Assembly: GCF_002159555.1 (NCBI RefSeq) | Contig: NZ_NFIV01000005.1 | Coordinates: 62,001 to 126,000 of the forward strand | Reading direction: 5' to 3' | Source of the DNA: Muribaculum sp. An289 | GTDB lineage: Bacteria > Bacteroidota > Bacteroidia > Bacteroidales > UBA932 | DNA length: 64,000 nucleotides | In this document: piece after piece, positions 51,231 to 60,618 of the stretch | How the letters are laid out: each line of letters starts with the position of its first letter | How positions within the stretch are numbered: the stretch's first letter is position 1 | Position numbers and translations under genes: made by a program | The notes under the pieces: generated by a model | What the model was told of the DNA's origin: nothing | Databases searched by the model: none | The model's input: only the letters and a program-made list of their open reading frames with translations

Positions 51231-53876
51231 ATGGGCAAATCTGAAAAAATCATAAAAGACAGCGGGGGAATCGTAGAGACTCCCTTGATGAAACAATATT
51301 TCGAGGTCAAGGCAAAATACCCCGAAGCGATACTGCTTTTCAGGGTGGGGGATTTCTATGAAACCTTCGGTGAAGATGCAGTGACCGCGAGCAAGGTTCT
51401 TGGCATCGTGCTGACGAAGAGGGCGAACGGTTATGCCGCCTCTGTGGATTTGGCCGGTTTTCCGCATCATTCCATCGACCTGTACCTTCCGAAACTGGTA
51501 CGTGCCGGTTATAAAGTGGCTGTCTGTGACCAGCTCGAAGATCCGAAACTTACTAAAAAGATTGTGAAACGGGGGGTGACGGAACTGGTTACTCCCGGTG
51601 TTGCCTATAACGAGCAGCTCCTCGATTGCAGGGAAAACAATTTTCTTGCATCTCTGGCCTTTGAAAAGGACAAGGTAGGCATGGCCTTTCTGGATATCTC
51701 CACCGGTACGTTCAAGGTGGCCCAGGGAAATCTCGAATACGCGGAGATGCTTGTGAGCTCGTTTGCCCCGAAGGAACTGCTTGTCCCGCGCGGCTACGAG
51801 AAGGGCGTGAAGGAGCATTTCGGGGACAAATACTATATATCGACCCTCGATGAATGGGCCTTCGTCTATGATTCCTCGTACAGGAAACTCTCCAGGCAGC
51901 TCGGGGTCGATTCCCTCAAAGGCTTCGGGGTTTCGAAGATGCCTCTCGGTGTCGCTGCCGCGGGAGCCGTTCTCGTATATCTGGAACATACCGAGCATAG
52001 CAACATAGGGCATATCTGTTCTGTTTCCCGGATAGACGAAGGCGATTATGTGTGGATGGACCGTTTTACCGTAAGGAATCTGGAAATTTTCAGTTCTACG
52101 GCCGGGCACGACGGAGTGGCTCTTCTGGATGTAATGGACAAATGCTCTTCGCCGATGGGGAGCCGGTTGCTCAGAAACTGGCTTGCCATGCCGATAATGG
52201 ACGTGAACGCCCTTGAAGGCCGTTATGATGCGGTTTCGTATTTTATTGAAAATAAAGATATTCTCAATGACCTGAAGGAAAGCCTCGGGAACATTGGGGA
52301 TCTTGAAAGAATCATATCGCGTGCGGCGGCGGGAAGGATTTCTCCGAGGGAAATGATGCAGCTGAAACGCGGGCTGAAACAAGGGGAGCCTATAAAGGCC
52401 CTGTGTTCGCGCAAGGAAGTTCCGTCTTTGGAAGCTTTGGTTTCACAGATAGACGTATGTTCCGACCTTGTCTCACTGATTGAAAAAACCATCGCCGACG
52501 ACCCGGCGGCGGCAATAGGAAAGGGCCCGGTGATAGCTTCGGGTGTCAATCCGGAACTCGATGACCTGAGGAATCTTGCCGACCACAGCAAGGAATATCT
52601 TCTCAACATCCAGCAGAGGGAAATCGAGCGGACAGGCATCCCGTCGCTGAAAATCGGTTACAACAGTGTTTTCGGCTATTATCTCGAAGTGCGCAACACG
52701 TATAAGGACAAGGCTCCGGAAGAATGGGTAAGAAAACAGACCCTTGTCAATGCGGAAAGGTACATTACCGAAGAATTGAAGGAATACGAGGCCAGGATTC
52801 TCGGTGCTCAGGAACGTATATACAATCTGGAAAATGCCATTTACCAGGAAGTCATTTCGGCAATAAGGGACAAGGTCCCTGTCATCAGGAAAAACTGCGA
52901 TGCCATAGCGGCGATAGACATACTCTCCACCTTCGCTGTTTCTGCAATCTCCCACAATTATTGCAGGCCGCAGATGAGCCGGGGGCATTCTTTGGATGTA
53001 ACGGCTGGCCGTCATCCCGTAATAGAGACCTTGATGCCTGTCGGGGAGGAATACGTGGCCAATGACCTTCATCTTGACAATAGCGGGCAGCAGATAATCA
53101 TCCTTACGGGCCCGAACATGGCGGGAAAATCCGCGTTGCTCAGGCAGACGGCCCTGATAGTGCTCATGGCGCAAATCGGTTCTTTCGTGCCGGCTTCATC
53201 GGCAAAAATAGGTGTCGTGGATAAGATTTTTACACGTGTCGGGGCATCTGACAACATCTCCCGTGGCGAATCGACCTTTATGGTGGAGATGACCGAGACG
53301 GCTATGATTCTTCACAACCTTTCCGAACGTTCCCTTGTCCTTCTCGATGAGATAGGCCGCGGTACTTCCACGTATGACGGAATGTCCATAGCACGTGCCA
53401 TAGTGCAGTACATCCACGAAGACGGGAAAGGCGCCAAGACGCTTTTCGCCACCCATTATCACGAGCTTAACGATTTGGAGCAGATTTATCCGAGGGTGAA
53501 GAACTTCCATATTGCGGTAAAGGAAGTGGACAATCAGGTGATTTTCCTGCGTAAACTGCTACCCGGGGGTGTGGCCCACAGTTTCGGCATACATGTCGCC
53601 CGTATGGCCGGGATGCCCCGCAAGGTAATCTCGATGGCAGAGCGTACTTTGAAAGCCCTCGAAGAAGGCCGTCCGGACAAGGATATTTCAAAACGCGGCA
53701 CGGTGAAAGAGGGCAAGGTGGAGGCCGACGGGTCTATACAATTGTCCCTTTTCCAGTTGGAAGACCCGTTGCTGATGACTTTGAGGGATACTCTCAACGA
53801 TGTGGATATTAACAATATCACCCCATTGCAGGCATTCGACCTGCTCCGGGAACTGAAAAGGAAAATGGGAATATGA
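51231..53876 (+). CDS. mutS: DNA mismatch repair ATPase MutS
   Basis: MutS dimers detect mismatches and start repair with MutL. The product has 881 residues from ATG 51231 (MGKSEKIIKD). A start at 51135 would add 32 residues that do not resemble the family and would include the -7 box. Mismatch-recognition motif Phe-x-Glu in GDFYETF (Phe42, Glu44), connector and lever domains, clamp, then the ABC-type ATPase with Walker A GPNMAGKS (about 627-634), the ST-DEIGRGTSTYDG Walker B/signature region and FATHYHEL. C-terminal HTH-like end. Complete, no missing motif. Confidence 0.96.
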   Translation: MGKSEKIIKDSGGIVETPLMKQYFEVKAKYPEAILLFRVGDFYETFGEDAVTASKVLGIVLTKRANGYAASVDLAGFPHHSIDLYLPKLVRAGYKVAVCDQLEDPKLTKKIVKRGVTELVTPGVAYNEQLLDCRENNFLASLAFEKDKVGMAFLDISTGTFKVAQGNLEYAEMLVSSFAPKELLVPRGYEKGVKEHFGDKYYISTLDEWAFVYDSSYRKLSRQLGVDSLKGFGVSKMPLGVAAAGAVLVYLEHTEHSNIGHICSVSRIDEGDYVWMDRFTVRNLEIFSSTAGHDGVALLDVMDKCSSPMGSRLLRNWLAMPIMDVNALEGRYDAVSYFIENKDILNDLKESLGNIGDLERIISRAAAGRISPREMMQLKRGLKQGEPIKALCSRKEVPSLEALVSQIDVCSDLVSLIEKTIADDPAAAIGKGPVIASGVNPELDDLRNLADHSKEYLLNIQQREIERTGIPSLKIGYNSVFGYYLEVRNTYKDKAPEEWVRKQTLVNAERYITEELKEYEARILGAQERIYNLENAIYQEVISAIRDKVPVIRKNCDAIAAIDILSTFAVSAISHNYCRPQMSRGHSLDVTAGRHPVIETLMPVGEEYVANDLHLDNSGQQIIILTGPNMAGKSALLRQTALIVLMAQIGSFVPASSAKIGVVDKIFTRVGASDNISRGESTFMVEMTETAMILHNLSERSLVLLDEIGRGTSTYDGMSIARAIVQYIHEDGKGAKTLFATHYHELNDLEQIYPRVKNFHIAVKEVDNQVIFLRKLLPGGVAHSFGIHVARMAGMPRKVISMAERTLKALEEGRPDKDISKRGTVKEGKVEADGSIQLSLFQLEDPLLMTLRDTLNDVDINNITPLQAFDLLRELKRKMGI

Positions 53877-53914
53877 TTCATAAAAATATACAGTCACATT
53901 AAAAATTTAAGGTT

Positions 53915-54619
53915 ATGGAAAACAAGTGTTGTGTTTTAGGAAAAGGATGGGGGATAGTCATCGGTGCGGTCGTTCTCGGTGTCTCCATCATTTTGGCTGT
54001 TTCCAATTTCAAATCATACGACCGTACGGTTACGGTGAAAGGTCTGTGTGAAATGGAAGTAAAGGCGGACAAGGTGATTTATCCGCTTGCTTTCAAGGTT
54101 GCCGGCAACAATCTTGAATCCCTTTATGCTTCTGTGTCTGAGAAAAACGCCGTAATACTCGACTTCCTTAAATCTTACGGTTTTACCGACGAGGAGATTA
54201 CGGTTTCGCTGCCGCAGGTTTCCGACAGGGATGCCGAGGGGTACACCCAGCGCAGCATGAGGTATATCATTACATCGGTAATTACCGTGTATTCCACGAA
54301 AGTGGACAAGTCCCTTGAAATGCGCGAAGATCTTGCCGGTTTGCACAAAAAAGGCATTACCCTTATAGCTGACAGTTGGTCTTACCAGCCTTCTTATATG
54401 TTTGAGGGGCTTAACTCGGTTAAGCCGGGGATGATAGAAGAGGCCACCTCGAATGCTCGCGAGGCGGCCCAAAAGTTCGCTGATGACTCCGGAAGCCGTT
54501 TGGGGAAAATCCGTACGGCCTCCCAGGGACAGTTTTCAATCTCGGACAGAGATGCCAATACCCCTTATATTAAGAAAGTCCGGGTTGTCACAAGCGTGGT
54601 ATATTACCTTAAAGGGTAA
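53915..54619 (+). CDS. SIMPL (DUF541) domain protein
   Basis: The product has 234 residues. One N-terminal membrane helix (GWGIVIGAVVLGVSIILAV, about 10-28), then a SIMPL domain with TVTVKGLCEMEVKADKVIYPLAF at the start, YGFTDEEITVSLPQVSD, NAREAAQKFADDSGSRLGKI and a C-terminal VVYYLKG strand. The family forms periplasmic, often oligomeric proteins of poorly defined function (the name derives from the mammalian SIMPL protein). It is 38 bp downstream of mutS and convergent with the lipoprotein gene at 54630. Confidence 0.85.
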   Translation: MENKCCVLGKGWGIVIGAVVLGVSIILAVSNFKSYDRTVTVKGLCEMEVKADKVIYPLAFKVAGNNLESLYASVSEKNAVILDFLKSYGFTDEEITVSLPQVSDRDAEGYTQRSMRYIITSVITVYSTKVDKSLEMREDLAGLHKKGITLIADSWSYQPSYMFEGLNSVKPGMIEEATSNAREAAQKFADDSGSRLGKIRTASQGQFSISDRDANTPYIKKVRVVTSVVYYLKG

Positions 54620-54629
54620 CGGTAAAACT

Positions 54630-56555
54630 CTATCGCGGCTTCATATTCACATGTATCGTACCCATGTTTGTCTTTGAGGAATCTTTGATAACGCATGAGT
54701 GCGTTGTTTGTACCACATAATCACTTACAGGAGAACATCCGTCGAGGGTGAATGTAATCGCTTCACGGTATACCGGACCGAAGTTGCCGTCTTTGTCGTA
54801 GCCTACTGAAACTATGGTTCTCAACTGATCGAAATATGTGTAAAACTCCATGTTTTCGTCAGACCATCCTCCCTGGGTTAGGAATGCAATGATATCGTCA
54901 TCGGAATATGACTGTTCATCGGCCATATTTCCGTCCCAGATATGGTAATAGTATCCGGCTATGTCTCCTGACGTTTCTACATGGCAAGGTATCACGGCCA
55001 TCTGCCCCATGGAGCCGTATTTCCGTTCGTTGATTTCGGCGAGGTCCTCCGCGTTGAAATATTTGTCTACGACAAGACGTGCGGATACGTCTGCCGTGAT
55101 GACATCGGTAGTGGTGAATGATGACTTGTACAGTCCTGTCGTAACGGTTTCAAATTCATATCCGAAAGCGAATACGACATATTCTGTTTCCCGGGTAAGT
55201 CCGCTTATTTCGATTGTCCCGCTTCCAATGTATCCGTATCCGTCCAGTCTCGAAGGGTCAGATGACAGACTGGCAAGTATCTTTGCATCACTCATTCCTT
55301 CCCAGTTTTCCGCCTTGTCTACTATAAGTACATACCAGTCGTCTTCTACGGAAGCCGTTATGTTGAGTTCGGCTGAACGTCCCTGTATATTTTGCGGTTC
55401 TATTCCGATAACATTGTCCGAAGCATTTATGGCACCGGTCCTGAATGTCCCGAAAGTCGCTTCGCTGCATACGTATCCTTCCGGAGTGATGGCAAAGGCA
55501 AACCCGATGCCGTCGGCTTCCGAATAAGGGTATTGTATAAGTTCGGATGATACGCCTTTTTTGGCGATGCTGTTTGCCACAATATCCTCAATGCTCATGC
55601 TGCTCCCCTGCCAGTAGGCCATATCGATGAGGGCATCTATGTAAGCCTGGTATTGTGCCACAGCCGATTCTTCGGTAACGAAACGCGTAAGGTCCGCATT
55701 CCAATAATAGATCTGTTCCGGATCAGACGGTGTCACGGTTACATTTACGAAAGTTTCATCCACATCAAACGTGAACTCGAAATCCATATTGACAGTATTC
55801 TGCAGTGCCACAGTCGTGAAAGGGTATTTATTGATGGCAGTAGTCCTGTTCCCGTCATTATCGATTCCATAGGAAAGGATATAGAAATCGGTACCGTCCG
55901 GCATACTGTTTATGAACCATTTGCTTTCTCCTTTGGTCCGGCTCCTTTCAAGGACTGTTTCCAATGTGAGCGAATAGTCTTCCGCCACAGATGTATAATA
56001 CCCGATTTCGTTTGCAAAAATTTCGTCATCGTTGTCAAAACTGTCTACGATACTTTTTTCTACGGCCCGGGACAGGTAGGCGATGTCCGGATCCTTCGGC
56101 AGTACTCTGTAACTTATGCTTACCGCTCTGAGCCTGTCTATCTCCACATCGAAATCGTCATTTACTATGGATGGCGGTTCCGGTGTATCGTCGATGCGCC
56201 CGTTCTGACGGACAGTGAATTGTTCTCTCTGTTCCAGATACGATACATAAAAGGATGTTTCACGCATGAAGGAAGAATCATTGGCTGCGACTTTGAATCT
56301 TATAGATGATTCGTAAATTTCGAAGTCGGACAGCCAATCCGCATTCGCGTTTTCGATAGAGGGAAATATCCCTTCCCGCGGATTTTCTATTGAGAAACCT
56401 ATGGTAACTGTCGAACTGTCGCTGCCTGTTTCGACATAATCTTTGTCAAGTCTGAATACCGGTACTGGCTCGGTCGTGTCACAACCTGCGAGCAATGATA
56501 AAAGGACCGCTGTCACAAAATAAAACGGTAGATTGGTAAAAATACTGTTTTTCAT
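54630..56555 (-). CDS. Large surface lipoprotein with BACON-like N-terminus
   Basis: The product has 641 residues. Lipobox LLAGC (Cys about 25). First domain (about 33-120: STVTIGFSIENPREG...ADWLSDFEI...SSFMRETSFYVSYLEQREQFTVRQNG) is BACON-like and similar to the repeats of the protein at 28181. The remainder consists of several beta-sandwich modules (about 130-240, 250-370, 385-490, 495-640) with fibronectin-like edges (GLTRETEYVVFAFGYE). No enzyme motif. It follows the TPR-AraC regulator gene on the same strand with a 128-bp gap containing a likely promoter, so it is a probable regulatory target. Confidence 0.7.
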   Translation of the reverse strand: MKNSIFTNLPFYFVTAVLLSLLAGCDTTEPVPVFRLDKDYVETGSDSSTVTIGFSIENPREGIFPSIENANADWLSDFEIYESSIRFKVAANDSSFMRETSFYVSYLEQREQFTVRQNGRIDDTPEPPSIVNDDFDVEIDRLRAVSISYRVLPKDPDIAYLSRAVEKSIVDSFDNDDEIFANEIGYYTSVAEDYSLTLETVLERSRTKGESKWFINSMPDGTDFYILSYGIDNDGNRTTAINKYPFTTVALQNTVNMDFEFTFDVDETFVNVTVTPSDPEQIYYWNADLTRFVTEESAVAQYQAYIDALIDMAYWQGSSMSIEDIVANSIAKKGVSSELIQYPYSEADGIGFAFAITPEGYVCSEATFGTFRTGAINASDNVIGIEPQNIQGRSAELNITASVEDDWYVLIVDKAENWEGMSDAKILASLSSDPSRLDGYGYIGSGTIEISGLTRETEYVVFAFGYEFETVTTGLYKSSFTTTDVITADVSARLVVDKYFNAEDLAEINERKYGSMGQMAVIPCHVETSGDIAGYYYHIWDGNMADEQSYSDDDIIAFLTQGGWSDENMEFYTYFDQLRTIVSVGYDKDGNFGPVYREAITFTLDGCSPVSDYVVQTTHSCVIKDSSKTNMGTIHVNMKPR

Positions 56556-56616
56556 GAGTGAGAATTTTAAATTGTTAATGAATTATAAGGCGTTTCCCCC
56601 GAAAAAGGAAGTGTAA

Positions 56617-56624
56617 CAAAAATA
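56617..56624 (-). promoter_or_regulatory. Candidate -7 box of the 641-residue lipoprotein gene
   Basis: TATTTTTG on the minus strand, 61 bases before ATG 56555, in the gap after the regulator gene. The -33 region shows no clear TTG. Confidence 0.35.
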
Positions 56625-56683
56625 CTCAGAAACGATGTACGGATATGAATTATTTTTTGTCGGTTTGGCAAATTGCCGAACCG

Positions 56684-58369
56684 TCAAAAATCTATCCCGG
56701 AGGTTTTATCCAACTTTTTTCTGTAACCGTTAGGCGTACAGCCCATCCCTTTTTGAAAGGCCTTGGTAAAGACGGACACGGAACTGTACCCCACGTGGTC
56801 GGCTATTTGCTTCAGTGCAGGTCTGTTTTCGCTGATTGCAAGCATTCTTGCAGCCTCTTCGATACGATACATGTTCACATAATTGGGAAAGGACATGCCG
56901 GCAAATCTGTTTACGGATTTGGACAGGTAATTCCTGTTTGTTCCTAACATTTCCGCTGCTTTGTCACGCGAAATGTCCTTATGACGGAATACCTTGTCTT
57001 CTTTCATCAGTTTTTCAAGCCTCATGAACAATTCTTTTCCGGACTCTTCCGCTTGACTTGGAATCTTATGGTCTTCTTGTTGTCTATTGCGGTGTTGGGC
57101 CACCAATACCCTGTACAACTTCCTGTACTTATTCAAGAGTGTCCACATAGTGCCTGCCAATACTGCAACGATAACTGCAATGAAAACCGCCGCTTCGTTC
57201 TTGCGTTTTGCTTTCATCAATGCCACTTCCTTGTCAGACATCTCTTTCGCATGTCTAAACTGTTCGTATTGCAGCATGGAGTAAGTGAATTCCCTTTCTT
57301 TGCGAATCTCCGAAATGTCGTTGGTGTAGTCAATATATAGATTCAGGTATTTTTGAAACATGTATCTGTCACCTGTCCGGTTAAGCAGTTCTGTCAGCCG
57401 CCGGAGCAGTTCACCGCGGAACTCCATGTTTCCGTGTCTGTACGAAATGTCTATTCCGTCAATCCATGCTTTCTGTGCTTTGCCGTATTCTGCCGCTTGC
57501 TCGCAGAATTCTCCGTAACGCAGGCATATAAGGGCCGATGTGCCAAAATCGGTATGTATTGAGTGTTTAAAAGCGTTTGCGTAGGATTCTTCGGCGATTG
57601 CGTGTAACCCCATAGCTTGCGCTGTTTCGGCTTTCGTAAGAAAAAGAACGGGGTATAATGACAGTACATTCGCATGGTCGGTGCTTCTCTCGGCTTCTTC
57701 GATCAGCGACATTGATTCTCTGTACTTCCCGTTAAGACATAGCATCTGACCGTAAGTGACAGCTCCGAGTACCCGGTAATAATCATCCGTCTCATACTGG
57801 ACGGACAGTTCATAAGCCTGCCGGGCGTATTTTATGCCCCGAGGATCGGATCTGATGTAATAAATATTTGAAATATTGACGAGCAGGATTATCCGGTTAC
57901 TGATATTTCTGTCCAAGATGGCGTATTCCAAAGCCTTGCGGTAATGCTCTATCGCAGCGGTGTAATCCAGTTCGGCTTTCAGACTGTAGCTCCCTTTCAC
58001 GCTGTGCGATATTGTCTCTAACCGGCAATCCGTCACGAGGCATTCATAGGGTAAGGTGAGTGCGAGATAGTACTGTACGGAATCCGTGTTTTCCATAAAC
58101 AGGTATGCCTGTGCGGTGAATACTGCCGAATAGAGAAATCCCAGTGTGTCTTTTCTGTCTATGCATTCATTCAGATACGGGTGAGTGATATTTATCAGCG
58201 AATCGTAAAGGCCGGCTCTGTTCAGTCTGTTCCAAAGCATTTTCATCGAATCAAGCAGACATGCATCGTTCCCGGTCTCCCGTTCCGGATGTGACTGGTA
58301 CGGCATTGCGCAAGAGTAAAGCATGGCGCACAATGCAATTACAGGGATTATGATGTTTTTGGCTTTCAT
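56684..58369 (-). CDS. Membrane-tethered TPR regulator with AraC-type HTH (second)
   Basis: The product has 561 residues. N-terminal signal with lipobox-like MLYSC (Cys20), TPR region (about 40-350), one transmembrane helix AAVFIAVIVAVLAGTMWTLL (about 393-412), coiled linker, then AraC-type DNA-binding domain (about 450-555: DKAAEMLGTNRNYLSKSVNRF, LKQIADHVGYSSVSVFTKAFQKG). The whole design and linker (ELFMRLEKLMKEDKV) parallel the regulator at 19253 (ELFNKLEKLMREDKI), so the two are paralogues. Its likely target is the surface lipoprotein gene just downstream. The lipid anchor, if real, would make this version anchored at both ends of the sensor domain. Confidence 0.85.
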   Translation of the reverse strand: MKAKNIIIPVIALCAMLYSCAMPYQSHPERETGNDACLLDSMKMLWNRLNRAGLYDSLINITHPYLNECIDRKDTLGFLYSAVFTAQAYLFMENTDSVQYYLALTLPYECLVTDCRLETISHSVKGSYSLKAELDYTAAIEHYRKALEYAILDRNISNRIILLVNISNIYYIRSDPRGIKYARQAYELSVQYETDDYYRVLGAVTYGQMLCLNGKYRESMSLIEEAERSTDHANVLSLYPVLFLTKAETAQAMGLHAIAEESYANAFKHSIHTDFGTSALICLRYGEFCEQAAEYGKAQKAWIDGIDISYRHGNMEFRGELLRRLTELLNRTGDRYMFQKYLNLYIDYTNDISEIRKEREFTYSMLQYEQFRHAKEMSDKEVALMKAKRKNEAAVFIAVIVAVLAGTMWTLLNKYRKLYRVLVAQHRNRQQEDHKIPSQAEESGKELFMRLEKLMKEDKVFRHKDISRDKAAEMLGTNRNYLSKSVNRFAGMSFPNYVNMYRIEEAARMLAISENRPALKQIADHVGYSSVSVFTKAFQKGMGCTPNGYRKKLDKTSGIDF

Positions 58370-58405
58370 GCTTTAGGTTTTTCATCCGTCATCGGACACA
58401 AAATA

Positions 58406-59218
58406 TTAAAGAGGTGGAATACCCCTTGTACGAAAAGACTCTTTCGCTTTTCTTGCATAGAGTTTGATAACATTCTCGGGAAGCGTGGAACCGTTTACGA
58501 ATTTACGTGTTTCTTCCGGATATTTGGCCAATGAAGTGGCCAACAGCCATGCCGTTCCCATACGCAGATAATATGGCGATACCCCTTTTACGGCGGTTTC
58601 GGGATAATCGGAGTGAATGTTATTGAAATCCAATGTCTTTATAGCACTGAAGATATACGGAAGCCATCCTTTTTCAAGGAAATGGCACATGGACATGACA
58701 ACGGCGAAACGTACTTCGAATTCCCTGTCGGAGCGGTAATATTCGCCGAGCCATTCCCAAATGCGTTCCCTTGTCGTTTCCGGCGTGCTTTTCTTTGCCT
58801 TGGCCCATTTGGCTTCGCCGCATACCGTATCGCAGATTGCCCAGTTGTCTATGGCGGGTACGAATTTCCCGAACAGTTCAAGTCTTTCTTCCAACGGGAT
58901 TTTCATCTTGTCTAACATAAGTCCCCAGATGATTTTTTCTTCATGACTCAACTGTCCTGCATTTTCTTCCTTACTGTTCACGCTTTTGCCGTTCCGTCCT
59001 GTTGAGTTTATTGTAGAAGCATTTTCGAATCCTCGTATGATTTGCTCCCGGTTTTCCGACACTGCAAGTTCGGAAGCGATTTTCTTCATGTCCGGAATAT
59101 GCAGGCCGAGGACTTCCTGTCCCGGCAGCGGATTGATTACCCTGATATGCCCGAGGCGGTATTTTTCTTCCGATGCGAAACGCGGGCTGATGTAAGGTGT
59201 GAGTATGTCTTCAATCAT
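58406..59218 (-). CDS. DNA alkylation repair family protein
   Basis: The product has 270 residues. All-helical HEAT-like (ALK) repeats with NPLPGQEVLGLHIPDMKKIASEL near the N-terminus, DNWAICDTVCGEAKWAKAK around 130-150, and RFAVVMSMCHFLEKGWLPYIFSAIKTL around 175-205. The family (PF08713) includes AlkD glycosylases that remove positively charged N3/N7-alkylpurines. The WAICDT stretch corresponds to the conserved W-x-x-x-D region. A low-complexity segment at about 68-90 (STGRNGKSVNSKEENAGQ) is inserted. It is 36 bp upstream of the TPR-AraC regulator on the same strand; a functional link is not evident. Confidence 0.82.
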   Translation of the reverse strand: MIEDILTPYISPRFASEEKYRLGHIRVINPLPGQEVLGLHIPDMKKIASELAVSENREQIIRGFENASTINSTGRNGKSVNSKEENAGQLSHEEKIIWGLMLDKMKIPLEERLELFGKFVPAIDNWAICDTVCGEAKWAKAKKSTPETTRERIWEWLGEYYRSDREFEVRFAVVMSMCHFLEKGWLPYIFSAIKTLDFNNIHSDYPETAVKGVSPYYLRMGTAWLLATSLAKYPEETRKFVNGSTLPENVIKLYARKAKESFRTRGIPPL

Positions 59219-59322
59219 TTGAATTGAACGGTTTTGCGGTAAAGATAATTATTCATTTCGAATAATTTAAATCGAATAATCAAAAACAAACGACCTGTTC
59301 GCAAGGTGGGGACAATCATATC

Positions 59323-59400
59323 TTGCAAAGCCGGGAACGGGACGACTTAACAGTTGTCTTTGTAATCCACTATCCCATAAATAATTATGATAATCTGACA
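59323..59400 (+). repeat. Solo element end upstream of the RhuM gene
   Basis: TTGCAAAGCCGGGAACG (59323-59339), then CGACTTAAC and TTGTAATCCACT. The 17-mer matches the reverse strand of 39450-39466. From CGACTTAAC onward it resembles the left end of the 192-bp element copy 3 (CGACTTAAC, then a T-rich run and AACCACT). Probably a truncated relative. No right end found nearby. Confidence 0.5.
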
Positions 59401-59450
59401 AAAAATCTGTGTCCCGGACAGCGCCTGCTTATAGATAAACAGATTTTTCC

Positions 59451-59458
59451 TACATTTG
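59451..59458 (+). promoter_or_regulatory. Candidate -7 box of the RhuM gene
   Basis: TACATTTG, 29 bases before ATG 59488, matching TAnnTTTG. Confidence 0.45.
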
Positions 59459-59487
59459 TTGTTTAATTGAACGGAAATATACAAACC

Positions 59488-60498
59488 ATGACCGACGGAA
59501 CACCGCAAGGAAACATTATACTCTATCAGACCGAAGACGGACAAAGCAGGATAGATGTCACACTCTCCGGTGATACGGTGTGGCTTACCGCAGACCAGAT
59601 GGCCGAACTGTTCCAGCGCAACAAGTCTACCATTTCAAGGCACATCCGCAATGTCTTTGAATCGGGGGAGCTGAATCCGGATTCAACTGTTGCATTTTTT
59701 GCAACAGTTCAAAACGAAGGCAATAGGAAAGTAGAACGAAATATCGCATACTACAACCTTGATGTAATCATCAGCGTCGGCTATAGGGTCAATTCCCACC
59801 GGGGAGTGCAGTTCCGGATCTGGGCCACACAGATACTGCGCGAGTACCTTGTCAAAGGCTTTGCCATGAACGACGACCTTCTGAAACGCGCCGGCGGCGG
59901 CAACTACTTTGATGAACTCCTGGCGCGTATCCGGGACATCCGCTCCTCGGAAAAGGTCTTCTACCGCAAGATTCTGGAGATCTATGCCCTCAGCATAGAC
60001 TATGACCCACGGACAGAAGCCACACAGAAGTTCTTCAAGACAGTCCAGAATAAAATACATTTCTCAGTTCATGGACATACGGCAGCGGAAGTCATATACA
60101 ACAGAGCTGATGCGGAGAAGGACTTTATGGGGCTGACATCATGGACTGGAGCATTGCCGAAACGGACGGATGCCGCGATTGCCAAGAACTACCTTTCATC
60201 CGATGAGCTTGACACCCTGAACCGTATCGTCAGCCTGTACCTTGATTTTGCTGAACTTCAGGCCAGGTCACACAAACCGATGTATATGAAAGACTGGATT
60301 CAGAAACTTGACGAATTCCTGTCACTTTCCGGCAAAGACCTCCTGCCCCATGCCGGGACAGTATCGGCGGAGATCGCGAAACAGAAGGCAGACTCCGAAT
60401 ATGACAAATACCAAAAACGGATACAGTATGGTCTCTCACCTGTGGAGATTCACTTCATAGAGAGCTTTGAAAAAGAAGTCAAAAAGCTGAAAAAATAA
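59488..60498 (+). CDS. RhuM family protein (virulence RhuM/Fic-associated type)
   Basis: The product has 336 residues from ATG 59488; a TTG at 59467 would add seven residues. RhuM features: NIILYQTEDGQSRIDVTLSGDTVWLTADQMAELFQRN with a following HTH KSTISRHIRNVFESGEL, then RNIAYYNLDVIISVGYRVNSHRGVQFRIWATQILREYLVKGF (about 85-130). A helical second half with YNRADAEKDFMGLTSW (about 205-222) follows. RhuM proteins are widespread in mobile regions and named from a Salmonella pathogenicity island; their biochemical role is not settled. It sits alone between a solo repeat end and a repeat-rich gap, and is likely acquired. Confidence 0.85.
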   Translation: MTDGTPQGNIILYQTEDGQSRIDVTLSGDTVWLTADQMAELFQRNKSTISRHIRNVFESGELNPDSTVAFFATVQNEGNRKVERNIAYYNLDVIISVGYRVNSHRGVQFRIWATQILREYLVKGFAMNDDLLKRAGGGNYFDELLARIRDIRSSEKVFYRKILEIYALSIDYDPRTEATQKFFKTVQNKIHFSVHGHTAAEVIYNRADAEKDFMGLTSWTGALPKRTDAAIAKNYLSSDELDTLNRIVSLYLDFAELQARSHKPMYMKDWIQKLDEFLSLSGKDLLPHAGTVSAEIAKQKADSEYDKYQKRIQYGLSPVEIHFIESFEKEVKKLKK

Positions 60499-60514
60499 GG
60501 GACCAGCGGATAAT

Positions 60515-60567
60515 TCCGGTTGGCAGTCCTCAGCGGATAATTTTGCACAACCGGGAACAGGTCAATT
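60515..60567 (+). repeat. CCGGTTG/CAACCGG hairpin and degenerate element end
   Basis: CCGGTTG and CAACCGG form an inverted repeat after the RhuM stop; CAGCGGATAATT also occurs twice as a direct repeat here. TTGCACAACCGGGAACAGGTCAA resembles the solo ends at 39450 and 59323. This could be the right boundary of the RhuM insertion or a terminator. Confidence 0.4.
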
Positions 60568-60618
60568 TTGATGTATTTGTGTAATTCATTGTGTTGTAAT
60601 GTTTTATGGAGGCAAGTT

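Noticed and set aside
51174-52382. 402-codon minus-strand frame opposite mutS
   Set aside because: The sense strand carries complete MutS motifs; the antisense translation is His/Arg-rich and has no domain.
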